A stretch of 37,693 nucleotides of DNA from an uncultured Pelagibacteraceae bacterium (lineage in GTDB: Bacteria > Pseudomonadota > Alphaproteobacteria > Pelagibacterales > Pelagibacteraceae): assembly GCA_902576045.1 (NCBI GenBank), contig CACGTU010000010.1, forward strand, positions 1-37,693, written 5' to 3'. The position numbers and the translations under genes were made by a program. Of the stretch, positions 1 to 7,090 are shown in pieces. Each line of letters starts with the position of its first letter. Within the stretch, counting starts at the first letter, position 1. Below the pieces are notes generated by a model. The model ran no database searches. It was not told the origin of the DNA and saw only the letters and a program-made list of their open reading frames with translations.

Positions 1-995
1 AACAAGAAAGGTTTATTTTCTAATGAACCCTTATTTAAAAAATCTATAAATTTTTCTAGGTCATTTAATAGACTTTTAATTTTATTATTTTGATATTCAC
101 TTTCTGTGTGCCAGCTAGTTACATTTTTAAGAGATTTAATTAAACAATCTTTAAAAATATTAAAATCTTTATTTGAAACCTTTTCTATTTGTCTTATTTT
201 TTTTAAAGCAGTTTCTCTTGCAAAGATCCAATTATTCAAAAGTTCTGGGTGATTTACAATAAATGGAGCCATGCCTAACCCTGTTGAATTACCAATGCCT
301 AGATTTCTGCAAATATTTGGGTCTAATTGAACTGCTAAGCCTGGATTTTTATTTTTTGCAATATGATTAACTTGATCAAAAGTAAATTGCCTTACTAAAT
401 AAACCAGCATCATTTCCAATCTAAATGGACCTAAAATTTCATCACGGTTTTTTATTCTAAATCTGTCTGCTAAACCAAATTTTCCTGATCCATAAACTGC
501 AGTGGTTCTATATAAATAACCAACTTTAGATAAATTATTCACATCAGGTTGTTGACCATTTGACAAACAATCTACAACATAATTAAAAAGTCTTAATGAT
601 TTATTAGCCCTTGAAAGTGTTAATTCTTTGTAAGATAATCTTCCAACTTCCTGTTTTGGAACTTCATTAGCTAATCGATCTATATCCTGATCTGTAGGTA
701 TACCATCGTGCAATGTAAATGCAGCATCCCACTTTGTGGCAATTACCCTATCTGATCTTTCCTCATCTTTAATTTCATTTGCAAAACAAATTAAGGAGTA
801 AGTTCTATTATTTTTTGAAAAAGAATATACTGCTCTTCCATATCCGTTTTGGTTTAGATTAAATAAATCTCTTCTATATTCCCAATCTTTAAATTCATTT
901 AAAAAAGATCGTAAGAATGAAAGTTTTGATTGATGAAATGATCCAAGTTTGGATAATTTCATTAAAATTTTTGGGTCTCTTAAATTTACTTCCAT
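1..995 (-). CDS. Unknown conserved-looking protein, C-terminus cut by window edge
   Basis: An uninterrupted minus-strand reading frame starts at ATG 995-993 and runs off the left edge, giving at least 331 codons. The start is well fixed: the TAA of the dipeptidase-like gene at 995-997 shares its last base with this ATG (TAATG), so the two are probably translationally coupled and act in one process. The protein is soluble-looking, with no signal peptide or membrane segment. It begins MEVNLRDPKILMKLSK and has many aromatic and basic residues, for example a KDWEYRRDLFNLNQNGYG stretch near residue 35. I do not recognise the family. The long frame, normal AT-rich codon use and coupling make it a real gene; its function is unknown, and an enzyme or accessory factor of small-molecule catabolism is only a guess from its neighbour. 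Confidence 0.75.
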   Translation of the reverse strand, partial: MEVNLRDPKILMKLSKLGSFHQSKLSFLRSFLNEFKDWEYRRDLFNLNQNGYGRAVYSFSKNNRTYSLICFANEIKDEERSDRVIATKWDAAFTLHDGIPTDQDIDRLANEVPKQEVGRLSYKELTLSRANKSLRLFNYVVDCLSNGQQPDVNNLSKVGYLYRTTAVYGSGKFGLADRFRIKNRDEILGPFRLEMMLVYLVRQFTFDQVNHIAKNKNPGLAVQLDPNICRNLGIGNSTGLGMAPFIVNHPELLNNWIFARETALKKIRQIEKVSNKDFNIFKDCLIKSLKNVTSWHTESEYQNNKIKSLLNDLEKFIDFLNKGSLENKPFL

Positions 996-1963
996 TAGTT
1001 AATATTTTTATAAAAATTGAACCAATTATTTCCTAAAATATTGTTAATTTCTTCGTCATTAAATCCAATTTTATTTAAACCTTTTTCAATATTATTAAAA
1101 CCTCTAGCATCTATAAACCAATCTGGTTGATCTGGGAAACCAGGTTTATCTTTGCTCCCTTCACCATAATTTTTTGCCTTAGCCCAAGTTCCATTTCTCA
1201 TCCATTCGACTATGCTGTCTGGCTGATTTAGACATAAATCAGATCCTATGCCTACATTCTTTGATCCCATTATATCAACTGTTCTAGCCACCATCTCACA
1301 AAAGCTATCGAGTTTACAATTAGTACTATCTTTTAAATGATGCGCATACAAAGATAGTCCAAGAATACCCCCACTCTCTGCCAGTTTCTTTAAAACTGTA
1401 TTAGATTTATTTCTTTTTGCTTCATGCCAAAAAGAAGGATTAGCATGTGTTATCGCTATTGGTTTTTTACTTAAATCAATTGCATCAAGTGTACTTTGCT
1501 CAGCAGAATGTGACATATCAATAACTATCCCTACTCTATTCATTTCTTTAATTACTTCTCTTCCAAAGTTTGTAACCCCACTATCATTTTTTTCGTAACA
1601 ACCAGTGGCCAGCAATGATTGGTTATTGTATGTAAGTTGCATAAATCTACATCCAAATTGATGAACTTTTTCAACTAAATTAATGTCATCTTCTATTGGT
1701 GAGCAATTTTGAAAACCAAAAAATACTGCTGTTTTATTTTCTTTTTGGGCTTTAGTTATATCTTCATATGACTTTCCTAAAAATATTAAGTCATTATTTT
1801 TATTAAATAACTCATCCCATTCTTTAACTCGATTTAAAAATTCGTCGTAGTCTTCATGGTAAACTACTGTAACATGAATAGCATCTAATCCTGCCTCTCT
1901 ATTAATTTCAAATATTTCTCTAGACCAATTGCAGTATTGTAAATTGTCAATTCGATAATTCAT
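995..1963 (-). CDS. Membrane-dipeptidase (M19)-like amidohydrolase, 322 aa
   Basis: This is a TIM-barrel metallohydrolase of the renal dipeptidase (peptidase M19) family. Visible family motifs are GFQN (about residue 83), the ATGCYE stretch (about 120), DMSHS (about 150), ITHANP (about 172) and GIGSDL (about 240), which normally carry metal-bridging Glu, His and Asp residues. The usual N-terminal His-x-Asp metal pair (DGHxD) is not present; the equivalent position reads IDNLQYCNW. This matches a subgroup of M19-like proteins that, from memory, is found beside dimethylglycine and methylamine catabolism genes in pseudomonads, so true dipeptidase activity should not be assumed. There is no signal peptide, so it is cytoplasmic. 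Its stop overlaps the start of the unknown gene downstream. The family call is secure; the substrate is unknown. Confidence 0.85.
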   Translation of the reverse strand: MNYRIDNLQYCNWSREIFEINREAGLDAIHVTVVYHEDYDEFLNRVKEWDELFNKNNDLIFLGKSYEDITKAQKENKTAVFFGFQNCSPIEDDINLVEKVHQFGCRFMQLTYNNQSLLATGCYEKNDSGVTNFGREVIKEMNRVGIVIDMSHSAEQSTLDAIDLSKKPIAITHANPSFWHEAKRNKSNTVLKKLAESGGILGLSLYAHHLKDSTNCKLDSFCEMVARTVDIMGSKNVGIGSDLCLNQPDSIVEWMRNGTWAKAKNYGEGSKDKPGFPDQPDWFIDARGFNNIEKGLNKIGFNDEEINNILGNNWFNFYKNIN

Positions 1964-2079
1964 ATGAGTTGATTAAACTTATTACAGTATTTAAACGCTT
2001 GTTGATATGTAAATTGAAGACACACATAAATCTATTGAAATTTTGGGGTATTTTGTAATAAATGTAAAAAGTTAAGCAA

Positions 2080-2085
2080 TATAAT
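2080..2085 (+). promoter_or_regulatory. Possible -10 box for a near-leaderless purEK transcript
   Basis: A perfect TATAAT lies 7 bases before the purE ATG. No Shine-Dalgarno-like sequence precedes that ATG (the upstream bases read ATCTTTAA). If the box is used, transcription would begin at or next to the start codon. No convincing -35 hexamer sits at 16-18 bp spacing (a TTGTAA lies 21 bp away), and chance TATAAT boxes are common in DNA this AT-rich, so confidence is low. Confidence 0.3.
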
Positions 2086-2091
2086 CTTTAA

Positions 2092-2586
2092 ATGAAAAAC
2101 AGAAAAAATAACCAGAAAGTTGCTATTGTTATGGGTAGTCAATCAGACTATTCGACAATGCAATTTTGTGAAAAAGTTCTAAAAGTTTTAAAAATAAAAT
2201 TTGAAACCAAAATTGTATCTGCTCATAGAACACCCGATAGAATGTACCAATTTGCAAGAATGGCAGAAAAAAATGGAATTTCTGTAATTGTTGCAGGAGC
2301 TGGTGGATCTGCTCATTTACCTGGAATGATAGCTGCGTTGACAAGCATACCAGTAATTGGAGTACCAATAGAAAGTAAAAAACTTAAAGGTTTGGATAGC
2401 TTGTTGTCAATTGCTCAAATGCCAAAAGGTATTCCGGTTGGAACTGTAGCAATTGGTAAAGATGGTGCTATTAATGCTGGTCTATTTGCGGCTTCAATTC
2501 TTGCTAGCTCAAATATTCAAATAAAAAAAAATCTTAATAATTGGCGCATAAAGCAATCGAAGTCTGTAACGAAAAAACCTAAATAA
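2092..2586 (+). CDS. purE: N5-carboxyaminoimidazole ribonucleotide mutase PurE
   Basis: Class I PurE catalyses conversion of N5-CAIR to CAIR in de novo purine synthesis. The 164-aa length fits the family. The N-terminal MGSQSDYSTM phosphate-binding loop, the SAHRTP motif and the AGAGGSAHLPGM and GVPIES segments are intact. The C-terminus has a short basic tail. The start is the first ATG of the frame. purK begins on the base after this stop codon, so the pair forms the usual purEK operon, which uses the ATP-dependent PurK route to N5-CAIR. A cytoplasmic housekeeping gene with nothing unusual apart from the missing ribosome binding site. Confidence 0.97.
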   Translation: MKNRKNNQKVAIVMGSQSDYSTMQFCEKVLKVLKIKFETKIVSAHRTPDRMYQFARMAEKNGISVIVAGAGGSAHLPGMIAALTSIPVIGVPIESKKLKGLDSLLSIAQMPKGIPVGTVAIGKDGAINAGLFAASILASSNIQIKKNLNNWRIKQSKSVTKKPK

Positions 2587-3636
2587 ATGTCAGATATTAC
2601 TTTAGGTATAATAGGTGGAGGTCAACTCGGATCCTTATTATCTGTAGCTGCAAATAAATTAAATATTAATACTGTAATCTTTAGTGATGATAAAAATTCT
2701 CCAGCAAAAAATTTTACAAAAAATTTTATTTCTGGAAATTATGATGATGAAAAATTGATTAAAGAGTTTTTAAGTAAAGTAAATGTGATTACTTATGAGT
2801 TTGAAAATATTCCTTACAAAATATTGAAGAAATTAAATGAAATTAAACCAGTATTACCAAAGCCAGAAATAAATAAATTAATTCAAAATAGATATACTGA
2901 AAAAGATTTTCTTAACAAAAATAACATTAGAACAACAAGATATTCTCTAATAAAAGACGAAGATGATATTAAAATAAATGACGGATTAATTCCTGGTTTA
3001 TTAAAAACTTGTACTTTAGGTTATGATGGAAAAGGACAATTCAAAATTGATAAAACAGAAAATATTAGTTCTGAAATTGATTTTACTAAGGAATATATTC
3101 TAGAAAAATTTGTAAAACTAAAAAAAGAGATTTCTGTAATTATCACACGATTTGGTCATCAAAGATATGAAATTTATGAACCAATTGAAAATTTACATGA
3201 GGATCAAATTTTAAAACATTCAAAAATTCCTGCTCAAATATCAGAAAAAATTAAAAATCAGGCAACCAATTGGGCAACTATAATTGCTGAAGAGCTCGAT
3301 TATGTTGGAACGTTATGTGTTGAATATTTTATTGATAATAAAGATAATTTATATGCAAATGAAATAGCCCCTAGAGTTCATAACTCAGGTCATCTAACAA
3401 TAAATTCTCATAATGTAAGTCAATTTGAAAATCACATTAGAGCTGTATGTGGACTAGAAAAAGTTGAAACAAAAAAAATATATAATGCTAGAATGCTCAA
3501 TCTAATTGGAAATGATATTGAAGACTATCGTGTGAAAAATTTCAAAGATAATGAGTTTTTTTTTGATTACCAAAAAACTGAAATAAGAGAAAAAAGAAAG
3601 ATGGGTCATTTCACAATTATTGAAAAAGAGAATTAA
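2587..3636 (+). CDS. purK: 5-(carboxyamino)imidazole ribonucleotide synthase PurK
   Basis: This ATP-grasp enzyme makes N5-CAIR from AIR, bicarbonate and ATP, supplying PurE. Its 349 aa match the usual length. Visible motifs are IGGGQLGSLL at residues 8-17, TYEFENIP (about 70), the ATP-grasp glycine loop TLGYDGKGQF (about 142), and the NEIAPRVHNSGH catalytic segment (about 258). The ATG follows the purE stop directly (TAAATG), so translation of the two genes is coupled. After the stop there is no clear hairpin-plus-T-run terminator; instead a 200-bp repeat-rich stretch follows. Confidence 0.97.
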   Translation: MSDITLGIIGGGQLGSLLSVAANKLNINTVIFSDDKNSPAKNFTKNFISGNYDDEKLIKEFLSKVNVITYEFENIPYKILKKLNEIKPVLPKPEINKLIQNRYTEKDFLNKNNIRTTRYSLIKDEDDIKINDGLIPGLLKTCTLGYDGKGQFKIDKTENISSEIDFTKEYILEKFVKLKKEISVIITRFGHQRYEIYEPIENLHEDQILKHSKIPAQISEKIKNQATNWATIIAEELDYVGTLCVEYFIDNKDNLYANEIAPRVHNSGHLTINSHNVSQFENHIRAVCGLEKVETKKIYNARMLNLIGNDIEDYRVKNFKDNEFFFDYQKTEIREKRKMGHFTIIEKEN

Positions 3637-3671
3637 ATTTTTTGGATTAAAGATAGACTATATTTGGGGTG

Positions 3672-3718
3672 CTAGTGGTACACCCGACTTCACACAACCT
3701 CACACTACTTCACACTAG
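3672..3718. repeat. Three 10-bp tandem repeats enclosed by 6-bp inverted arms
   Basis: CTTCACACAA, CCTCACACTA and CTTCACACTA lie in exact 10-bp register from 3688 to 3717. They are enclosed by CTAGTG (3672-3677) and CACTAG (3713-3718), which are reverse complements. A second small pair, GGGTG and CACCC, brackets 3669-3685. The period of about one helical turn would present the same face of DNA to a protein, so multimeric protein binding is possible; an imperfect RNA stem is an alternative. The stretch is less AT-rich than its surroundings and codes for no plausible protein. Function unknown. Confidence 0.7.
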
Positions 3719-3720
3719 TT

Positions 3721-3758
3721 ATGCGGATAATTAAAATTTGATTGAAAATAATTCGCAT
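3721..3758. repeat. Imperfect 12-bp inverted repeat
   Basis: ATGCGGATAATT (3721-3732) and AATAATTCGCAT (3747-3758) pair at 10 of 12 positions across a 14-nt centre. The ATGCG/CGCAT ends are perfect and rich in CG for this genome, so the pairing is less likely to be an AT-bias accident. It lies between the 10-bp repeats and the first 37-nt direct repeat. It could be an operator or a stem in a non-coding RNA. Confidence 0.5.
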
Positions 3759-3783
3759 AAAGACTCATCAATTTAAGCTAAAA

Positions 3784-3820
3784 ACTATACCCCAAACTAT
3801 ACCAAGTTGAGATAAATCAA
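3784..3820 (+). repeat. 37-nt direct repeat, copy 1 (left of regulator/aldolase pair)
   Basis: This copy matches the one at 5399-5435 at 32 of 37 positions in the same orientation. Each copy contains ACTATACC twice, 12 bases apart, followed by the identical TTGAGATAAATCAA. In this copy the second half extends to a perfect 7-bp hairpin, AAGTTGA-GATAAA-TCAACTT (3804-3823). It ends 15 bp from the stop codon of the Lrp-family gene. The two copies bracket the divergent gene pair almost exactly, as would be expected for a cassette inserted between duplicated ends. Confidence 0.75.
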
Positions 3821-3835
3821 CTTAATATAATATCT

Positions 3836-4288
3836 TTATTCTACTCGTGAATATTCTGACTTAACTCTACGTAAAGGTACGGAGGTTTCAACTGAAGAAA
3901 CACCATCTATTACAGTAAGTTTTTTTGTTAAAAAATCCTCAAATTCCTCAACATCTTTAACCGCAATTCTAATTAAGTAATCCTTAGCACCTGTCATTAA
4001 CCAACATTCAACAACTTCAGGAAAATTTAAAATTTTTTTCTCAAATTTATCAAAATTTTTTGATTGTTGTTTTTCTAGGCTTATAAATATAAATGCAGGA
4101 AATTTGTAACCAAGTGAAGTTTCATCAATATTTATTGAATAATTTTTAATTATATTATTTTCTTCTAATTGGTTTATTCTTCTTGCGGTAGGAGCAATAC
4201 TTAAATTTATTTTCTCACTAATATTTTGAAGTGTAGTTTTGCTGTTATTTTTAAGTATTTTTACAATCTTTTTATCAAATTCATCCAT
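3836..4288 (-). CDS. Lrp/AsnC-family transcriptional regulator, 150 aa
   Basis: The N-terminal helix-turn-helix (about residues 1-55) begins DEFDKKIVKILKNNSKTT and includes ISEKINLSIAPTARRINQLE. The C-terminal RAM (ligand-sensing) domain spans about 65-150 and includes VECWLMTGAKDYLIRI. Length and layout are those of a feast/famine regulator, which binds DNA as dimers to octamers and senses an amino acid or related metabolite. It is divergent from a DapA-family aldolase gene across a 117-bp gap carrying inverted repeats, so it most likely controls that gene and itself. The effector is unknown; a substrate or product of the neighbouring aldolase is the natural guess. The family is secure, the target is inferred. 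Confidence 0.93.
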   Translation of the reverse strand: MDEFDKKIVKILKNNSKTTLQNISEKINLSIAPTARRINQLEENNIIKNYSINIDETSLGYKFPAFIFISLEKQQSKNFDKFEKKILNFPEVVECWLMTGAKDYLIRIAVKDVEEFEDFLTKKLTVIDGVSSVETSVPLRRVKSEYSRVE

Positions 4289-4296
4289 ATTTTTAA

Positions 4297-4361
4297 TAAA
4301 TTTTATTAATATTTATAAAATATCTTATAAAATTTACTAATATTCAACTATAAATTAGTAA
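4297..4361. promoter_or_regulatory. Candidate operator region between regulator and aldolase genes
   Basis: Two perfect inverted repeats partly overlap in the divergent promoter gap. TTACTAAT (4334-4341) pairs with ATTAGTAA (4354-4361) across 12 bp, and TAAATTTTAT (4297-4306) pairs with ATAAAATTTA (4327-4336) across 20 bp. Dyads of this kind in a divergent gap beside an Lrp-family gene are typical of autoregulatory sites. The second dyad is pure A/T and could be chance; the first includes C/G and is more persuasive. Confidence 0.45.
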
Positions 4362-4405
4362 TAATAGAGAAAATTTATTTTTAATTTCATGTAATTAATA
4401 ATTAT

Positions 4406-5374
4406 ATGAATAAATCTAAATCATTTGATCCAATCTGGGTTCCAATTATTTCTCAATATCAAAACACAAAAAATTTAGAGCTAGATGAAAAGCTTATTCA
4501 AAAACATATCAATTGGTTAGACCCACATGTAAAACAATTCTTGATATGCGGAACTACAGGGGATGGATGGAATTTAACAGATAAATTAATTTTAAATTGG
4601 TTAGATATATTAAATGATAACTCTTTAATCAAAAAAGATAACAAAATATTATTTGGAGCATTTGGAAAAACAACAGAAGATGTTCTAAGACGTGCAGATA
4701 TCATAGAAAGACATATAGATAAAAATGGATCATCTGCAGGTTTTTTTGGATTAACTTTATGTGCTCCCGTTGATGAAAACATCAAACAAGAAGGAATTAT
4801 TTCACATTTTAAGCGTATCATTGAAAATACACATTTGCCAATTTCTATCTATCAATTACCTCAAGTAGTAAAATGTAAAATTGAACCTGAAACATTAAAA
4901 ATATTAAAAGATAATTTTCAAGATAGAATTAAATTATTTAAGGATACTAGTGGTGAAGATGATGTTGTGAATTCTAGAATTAATTTTAATGATTTAATAT
5001 TTTTAAGAGGAGCAGAAGAAAATTATTTTGATCATTTAAAACCTAATGGGAAATATGATGGATTTTTATTAAGCTCAGCAAATTGTTTTGGTAAAATTTT
5101 AAGAGAAATTTATAATAATGTTGCAAAGGGTAATTTTAAAGATGCAGAAAAAATGTCTGAGGAACTAAGCGATATAATTAGAATTTCATTCTCAGAAGGT
5201 CAAAAACTAGATTTTGGAAACCCTTTTTCTAATGTAAATAAAGCATTTGCTCATGTCTTAATTAATAAAGATAATCTTAGTTGCAAAACATGTTTTGATA
5301 GAAATATACCTAATGAATTTTTAAATGATATGTTTCTATTGCTATCTAAATATAACTTAAGAAAATCCTTATAG
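4406..5374 (+). CDS. DapA/N-acetylneuraminate-lyase family class I aldolase, 322 aa
   Basis: A (beta/alpha)8 aldolase of the dihydrodipicolinate synthase superfamily. The GTTGDG motif (residues 49-54) corresponds to the family GTTGE carboxylate-binding motif. Tyr149 in IYQLP corresponds to the catalytic Tyr of YNxP. Lys179 in LFKDTSG is the Schiff-base lysine. All core catalytic positions are present, so it should be an active pyruvate- or 2-oxoacid-dependent lyase or synthase. Divergence from housekeeping DapA (IYQLPQ rather than YNVP, many basic inserts) and the dedicated Lrp-type regulator suggest a catabolic role, for example on a sugar acid or hydroxyproline derivative, rather than lysine synthesis. 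The gene ends 24 bp before a copy of the flanking direct repeat. Substrate unknown. Confidence 0.88.
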   Translation: MNKSKSFDPIWVPIISQYQNTKNLELDEKLIQKHINWLDPHVKQFLICGTTGDGWNLTDKLILNWLDILNDNSLIKKDNKILFGAFGKTTEDVLRRADIIERHIDKNGSSAGFFGLTLCAPVDENIKQEGIISHFKRIIENTHLPISIYQLPQVVKCKIEPETLKILKDNFQDRIKLFKDTSGEDDVVNSRINFNDLIFLRGAEENYFDHLKPNGKYDGFLLSSANCFGKILREIYNNVAKGNFKDAEKMSEELSDIIRISFSEGQKLDFGNPFSNVNKAFAHVLINKDNLSCKTCFDRNIPNEFLNDMFLLLSKYNLRKSL

Positions 5375-5398
5375 GAATTTGTAAAATTTTGTGGGATA

Positions 5399-5435
5399 AC
5401 TATACCCAGGACTATACCAGATTGAGATAAATCAA
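5399..5435 (+). repeat. 37-nt direct repeat, copy 2 (right of regulator/aldolase pair)
   Basis: Same orientation as the copy at 3784-3820, with five substitutions: three in the spacer between the two ACTATACC units and two just before TTGAGATAAATCAA. The flanking hairpin arms of copy 1 (AAG/CTT) are not conserved here. It lies between the aldolase stop and the 3' end of the broken SRAP gene. Confidence 0.75.
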
Positions 5436-5486
5436 GGTTTGAAGTAGTATGAATAAAGAAAACGCAAGTAAACTGTGGAAACTTAT

Positions 5487-6095
5487 TCAGGAAGCCGGCG
5501 ATTTATTAGTACGTTTGTTCACTTCTTTTGATACTTCGTAAAAATTTAAAGTTGGTTTTCTACATTCATTTAAAATGTTTGAACCAGAAAGTTCTAAATT
5601 TAAATATTTGTTCACATCATTCTCATTTAAAATAACAGGTTGTCTATGATGAATTTCACTAATATTACTTGATGCTTGTTCTGTAATTAAGCAAAACTGT
5701 TTATTCTCAAAAATAGCTGCAAAATATATAAGTTTTTTGTCTACTCTTTGAAAATAAAAAGGTGTTTTAATTTTATCTTCCCTTTTCCATTCATAAAACC
5801 CATCCGCAATAGCAATACATCTTGAGACATTTATTAATTTTTTAAAAGAGATTTTTTCATCAATTGTTTCAAGTCTTGCATTAGTTTATGGTTTAAAATC
5901 CCTCTTTTTTGACCAAGAAGGGATTATTCCCCATGTCAAATTCTCAAGTGTATTTCCATTAATATATTTTTTTATAACTGGAAGTTTTTGATAAGGATGA
6001 GCATTATAATTTTCATTATCTTCAACTTGAATTGCAGATTTAACTATTTTCTTTGTTTTTGAAACAGGATTAGTAATTACATATCTACCACACAT
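5487..6095 (-). pseudogene. SRAP/HMCES (YedK-like) gene interrupted by one in-frame TAA
   Basis: The minus frame starts MCGRYVITNP at 6095, with Cys2 as the nucleophile that crosslinks abasic sites in SRAP proteins. It continues through LTWGIIPSW and then meets TAA at 5888-5886, exactly where the family reads into its NAR-ET motif. In the same frame the rest follows at once: TNARLETIDEKISF, ADGFYEWKRED with the catalytic Glu, and EIHHRQPVIL with the catalytic His, ending near VNKRTNKSPAS and TGA at 5489-5487. The whole is 203 codons, the normal family length, with no frameshift. SRAP proteins shield abasic sites in single-stranded DNA. The lesion is a single nonsense codon, so it is a very recent pseudogene, a strain polymorphism or a base-call error. 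It lies next to the repeat-bracketed cassette and is divergent from the GNAT gene. Confidence 0.88.
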
Positions 6096-6132
6096 AATAA
6101 TTTGTTCTTGGCTTAATTTGTATTTAGATTAT

Positions 6133-6603
6133 ATGTTCATCGAAATAATGAAATCAATAGAAAATAACTTTGATGATCCAAAAGTAAATGAGCTTCTTAA
6201 TAAGCATTTTATTGAATTAAGATCAGTATCTCCAGAGGGAAGTTCTCATGTATTAGACATTCCAGGTCTTAAAGACCCAAGTATTAGATTTTGGAGTTTG
6301 TGGGATGAGGAAGAATTAATTGGATGTGGTGCATTAAAAACATTGGAACCTAATCATGGAGAATTTAAATCAATAAGAGTAGCTGACAAATTTAGAAAGC
6401 AAAAAATAGGACAAAAAATTGTATCACACTTAATTGACCGTTCTAAACAGCTTGGATTTAAAAAATTAAGTATAGAGACTGGGTCTGGAGAATTTTTTGC
6501 ACCTGCAAGAAAATTATTTACAAGTTTTGGATTTGAAACTTGTAGACCCTTTGCTCATTACAAAGAAGATATAAATTCCTGTTATTATTCTTTAAATTTA
6601 TAA
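6133..6603 (+). CDS. GNAT-family N-acetyltransferase
   Basis: A small acetyl-CoA-dependent acyltransferase. The central strands IRFWSLWDEEELIGCGALKTL, the KSIRVADKFRKQKIGQKIV acetyl-CoA pyrophosphate-binding region (a variant of R/QxxGxG/A) and the C-terminal KLFTSFGFETCRPFAHY segment give the normal GNAT order and length. The frame is open from ATG 6118, but conserved-looking sequence begins MFIEIMKSIENNF, so I prefer ATG 6133; ATG 6148 is also possible and none has a clear ribosome binding site. The substrate is unknown. The unknown gene at 6611 follows after 7 bp, so they are probably cotranscribed. Confidence 0.85.
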   Translation: MFIEIMKSIENNFDDPKVNELLNKHFIELRSVSPEGSSHVLDIPGLKDPSIRFWSLWDEEELIGCGALKTLEPNHGEFKSIRVADKFRKQKIGQKIVSHLIDRSKQLGFKKLSIETGSGEFFAPARKLFTSFGFETCRPFAHYKEDINSCYYSLNL

Positions 6604-6610
6604 AAGTATT

Positions 6611-7051
6611 TTGAAAAAAGATTTAACATTACCGCATGTGCTTTATGTTGCAAAATTTATATATTTAAAAATTTATGAAATTAAAAACAAAAATAAAGAT
6701 TTAAGCAACATAGATGCGTTTGAAATATTTATAGGTACAAAAGATTTTGATGAAATAAGCTCAGGTAAATTTCATGAAGATTGGTTTAATAGTTTAATTG
6801 ATAATAACTATACTGATAAATCTACAGGTAAAAAAATTAATAGCGAGACCATGAAATTGCTTGAAATCCAAAAAAAATCAATGATTAGAGAATTACTTAA
6901 AATTCCTAAACTTTATTATGCTAAAAGTCATTTTCCTTTAGAGCTTTCGCAGCGAGCTTTTAATCATCTTTGGCGTGTGTGTGAAAGTTACGAGCTTTGG
7001 TGCAAAGAAACCAAACAAGATGATTTGATTTTATTAAATCTTTCCTCTTAA
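6611..7051 (+). CDS. Unknown protein, 146 aa, probable TTG start
   Basis: The frame begins at TTG 6611, 7 bp after the GNAT stop; the first in-frame ATG is far inside, so TTG is the best start. The product is soluble, lysine-rich and mostly helical-looking, with LPHVLYVAKFIYLKIYEIKN at the N-terminus and a Trp/Cys-containing C-terminus (FNHLWRVCESYELWCKETKQ). No metal motif, signal peptide or membrane span is evident. I do not recognise the family. Close spacing to the acetyltransferase suggests one operon. It is probably a real gene, because the frame is long and the downstream gap contains the next promoter. Confidence 0.7.
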   Translation: MKKDLTLPHVLYVAKFIYLKIYEIKNKNKDLSNIDAFEIFIGTKDFDEISSGKFHEDWFNSLIDNNYTDKSTGKKINSETMKLLEIQKKSMIRELLKIPKLYYAKSHFPLELSQRAFNHLWRVCESYELWCKETKQDDLILLNLSS

Positions 7052-7090
7052 TTAATTTTTTTTTTCTTATAAATTAGTTAAAATATATTT

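Noticed and set aside
3688-3717. Three short repeats considered as a CRISPR array
   Set aside because: Units are only 10 bp with no spacers and no cas genes nearby.
3660-3720. tRNA gene or tRNA-derived att site suspected from the GC-richer stretch
   Set aside because: No T-loop consensus (GGTTCGA-like), anticodon stem or acceptor pairing could be drawn on either strand.
5449-5541. 30-codon plus-strand frame starting MNKENASKLWKLIQE
   Set aside because: Its 3' half is antisense to the conserved end of the SRAP pseudogene and no ribosome binding site is present; a short peptide cannot be excluded but is not supported.
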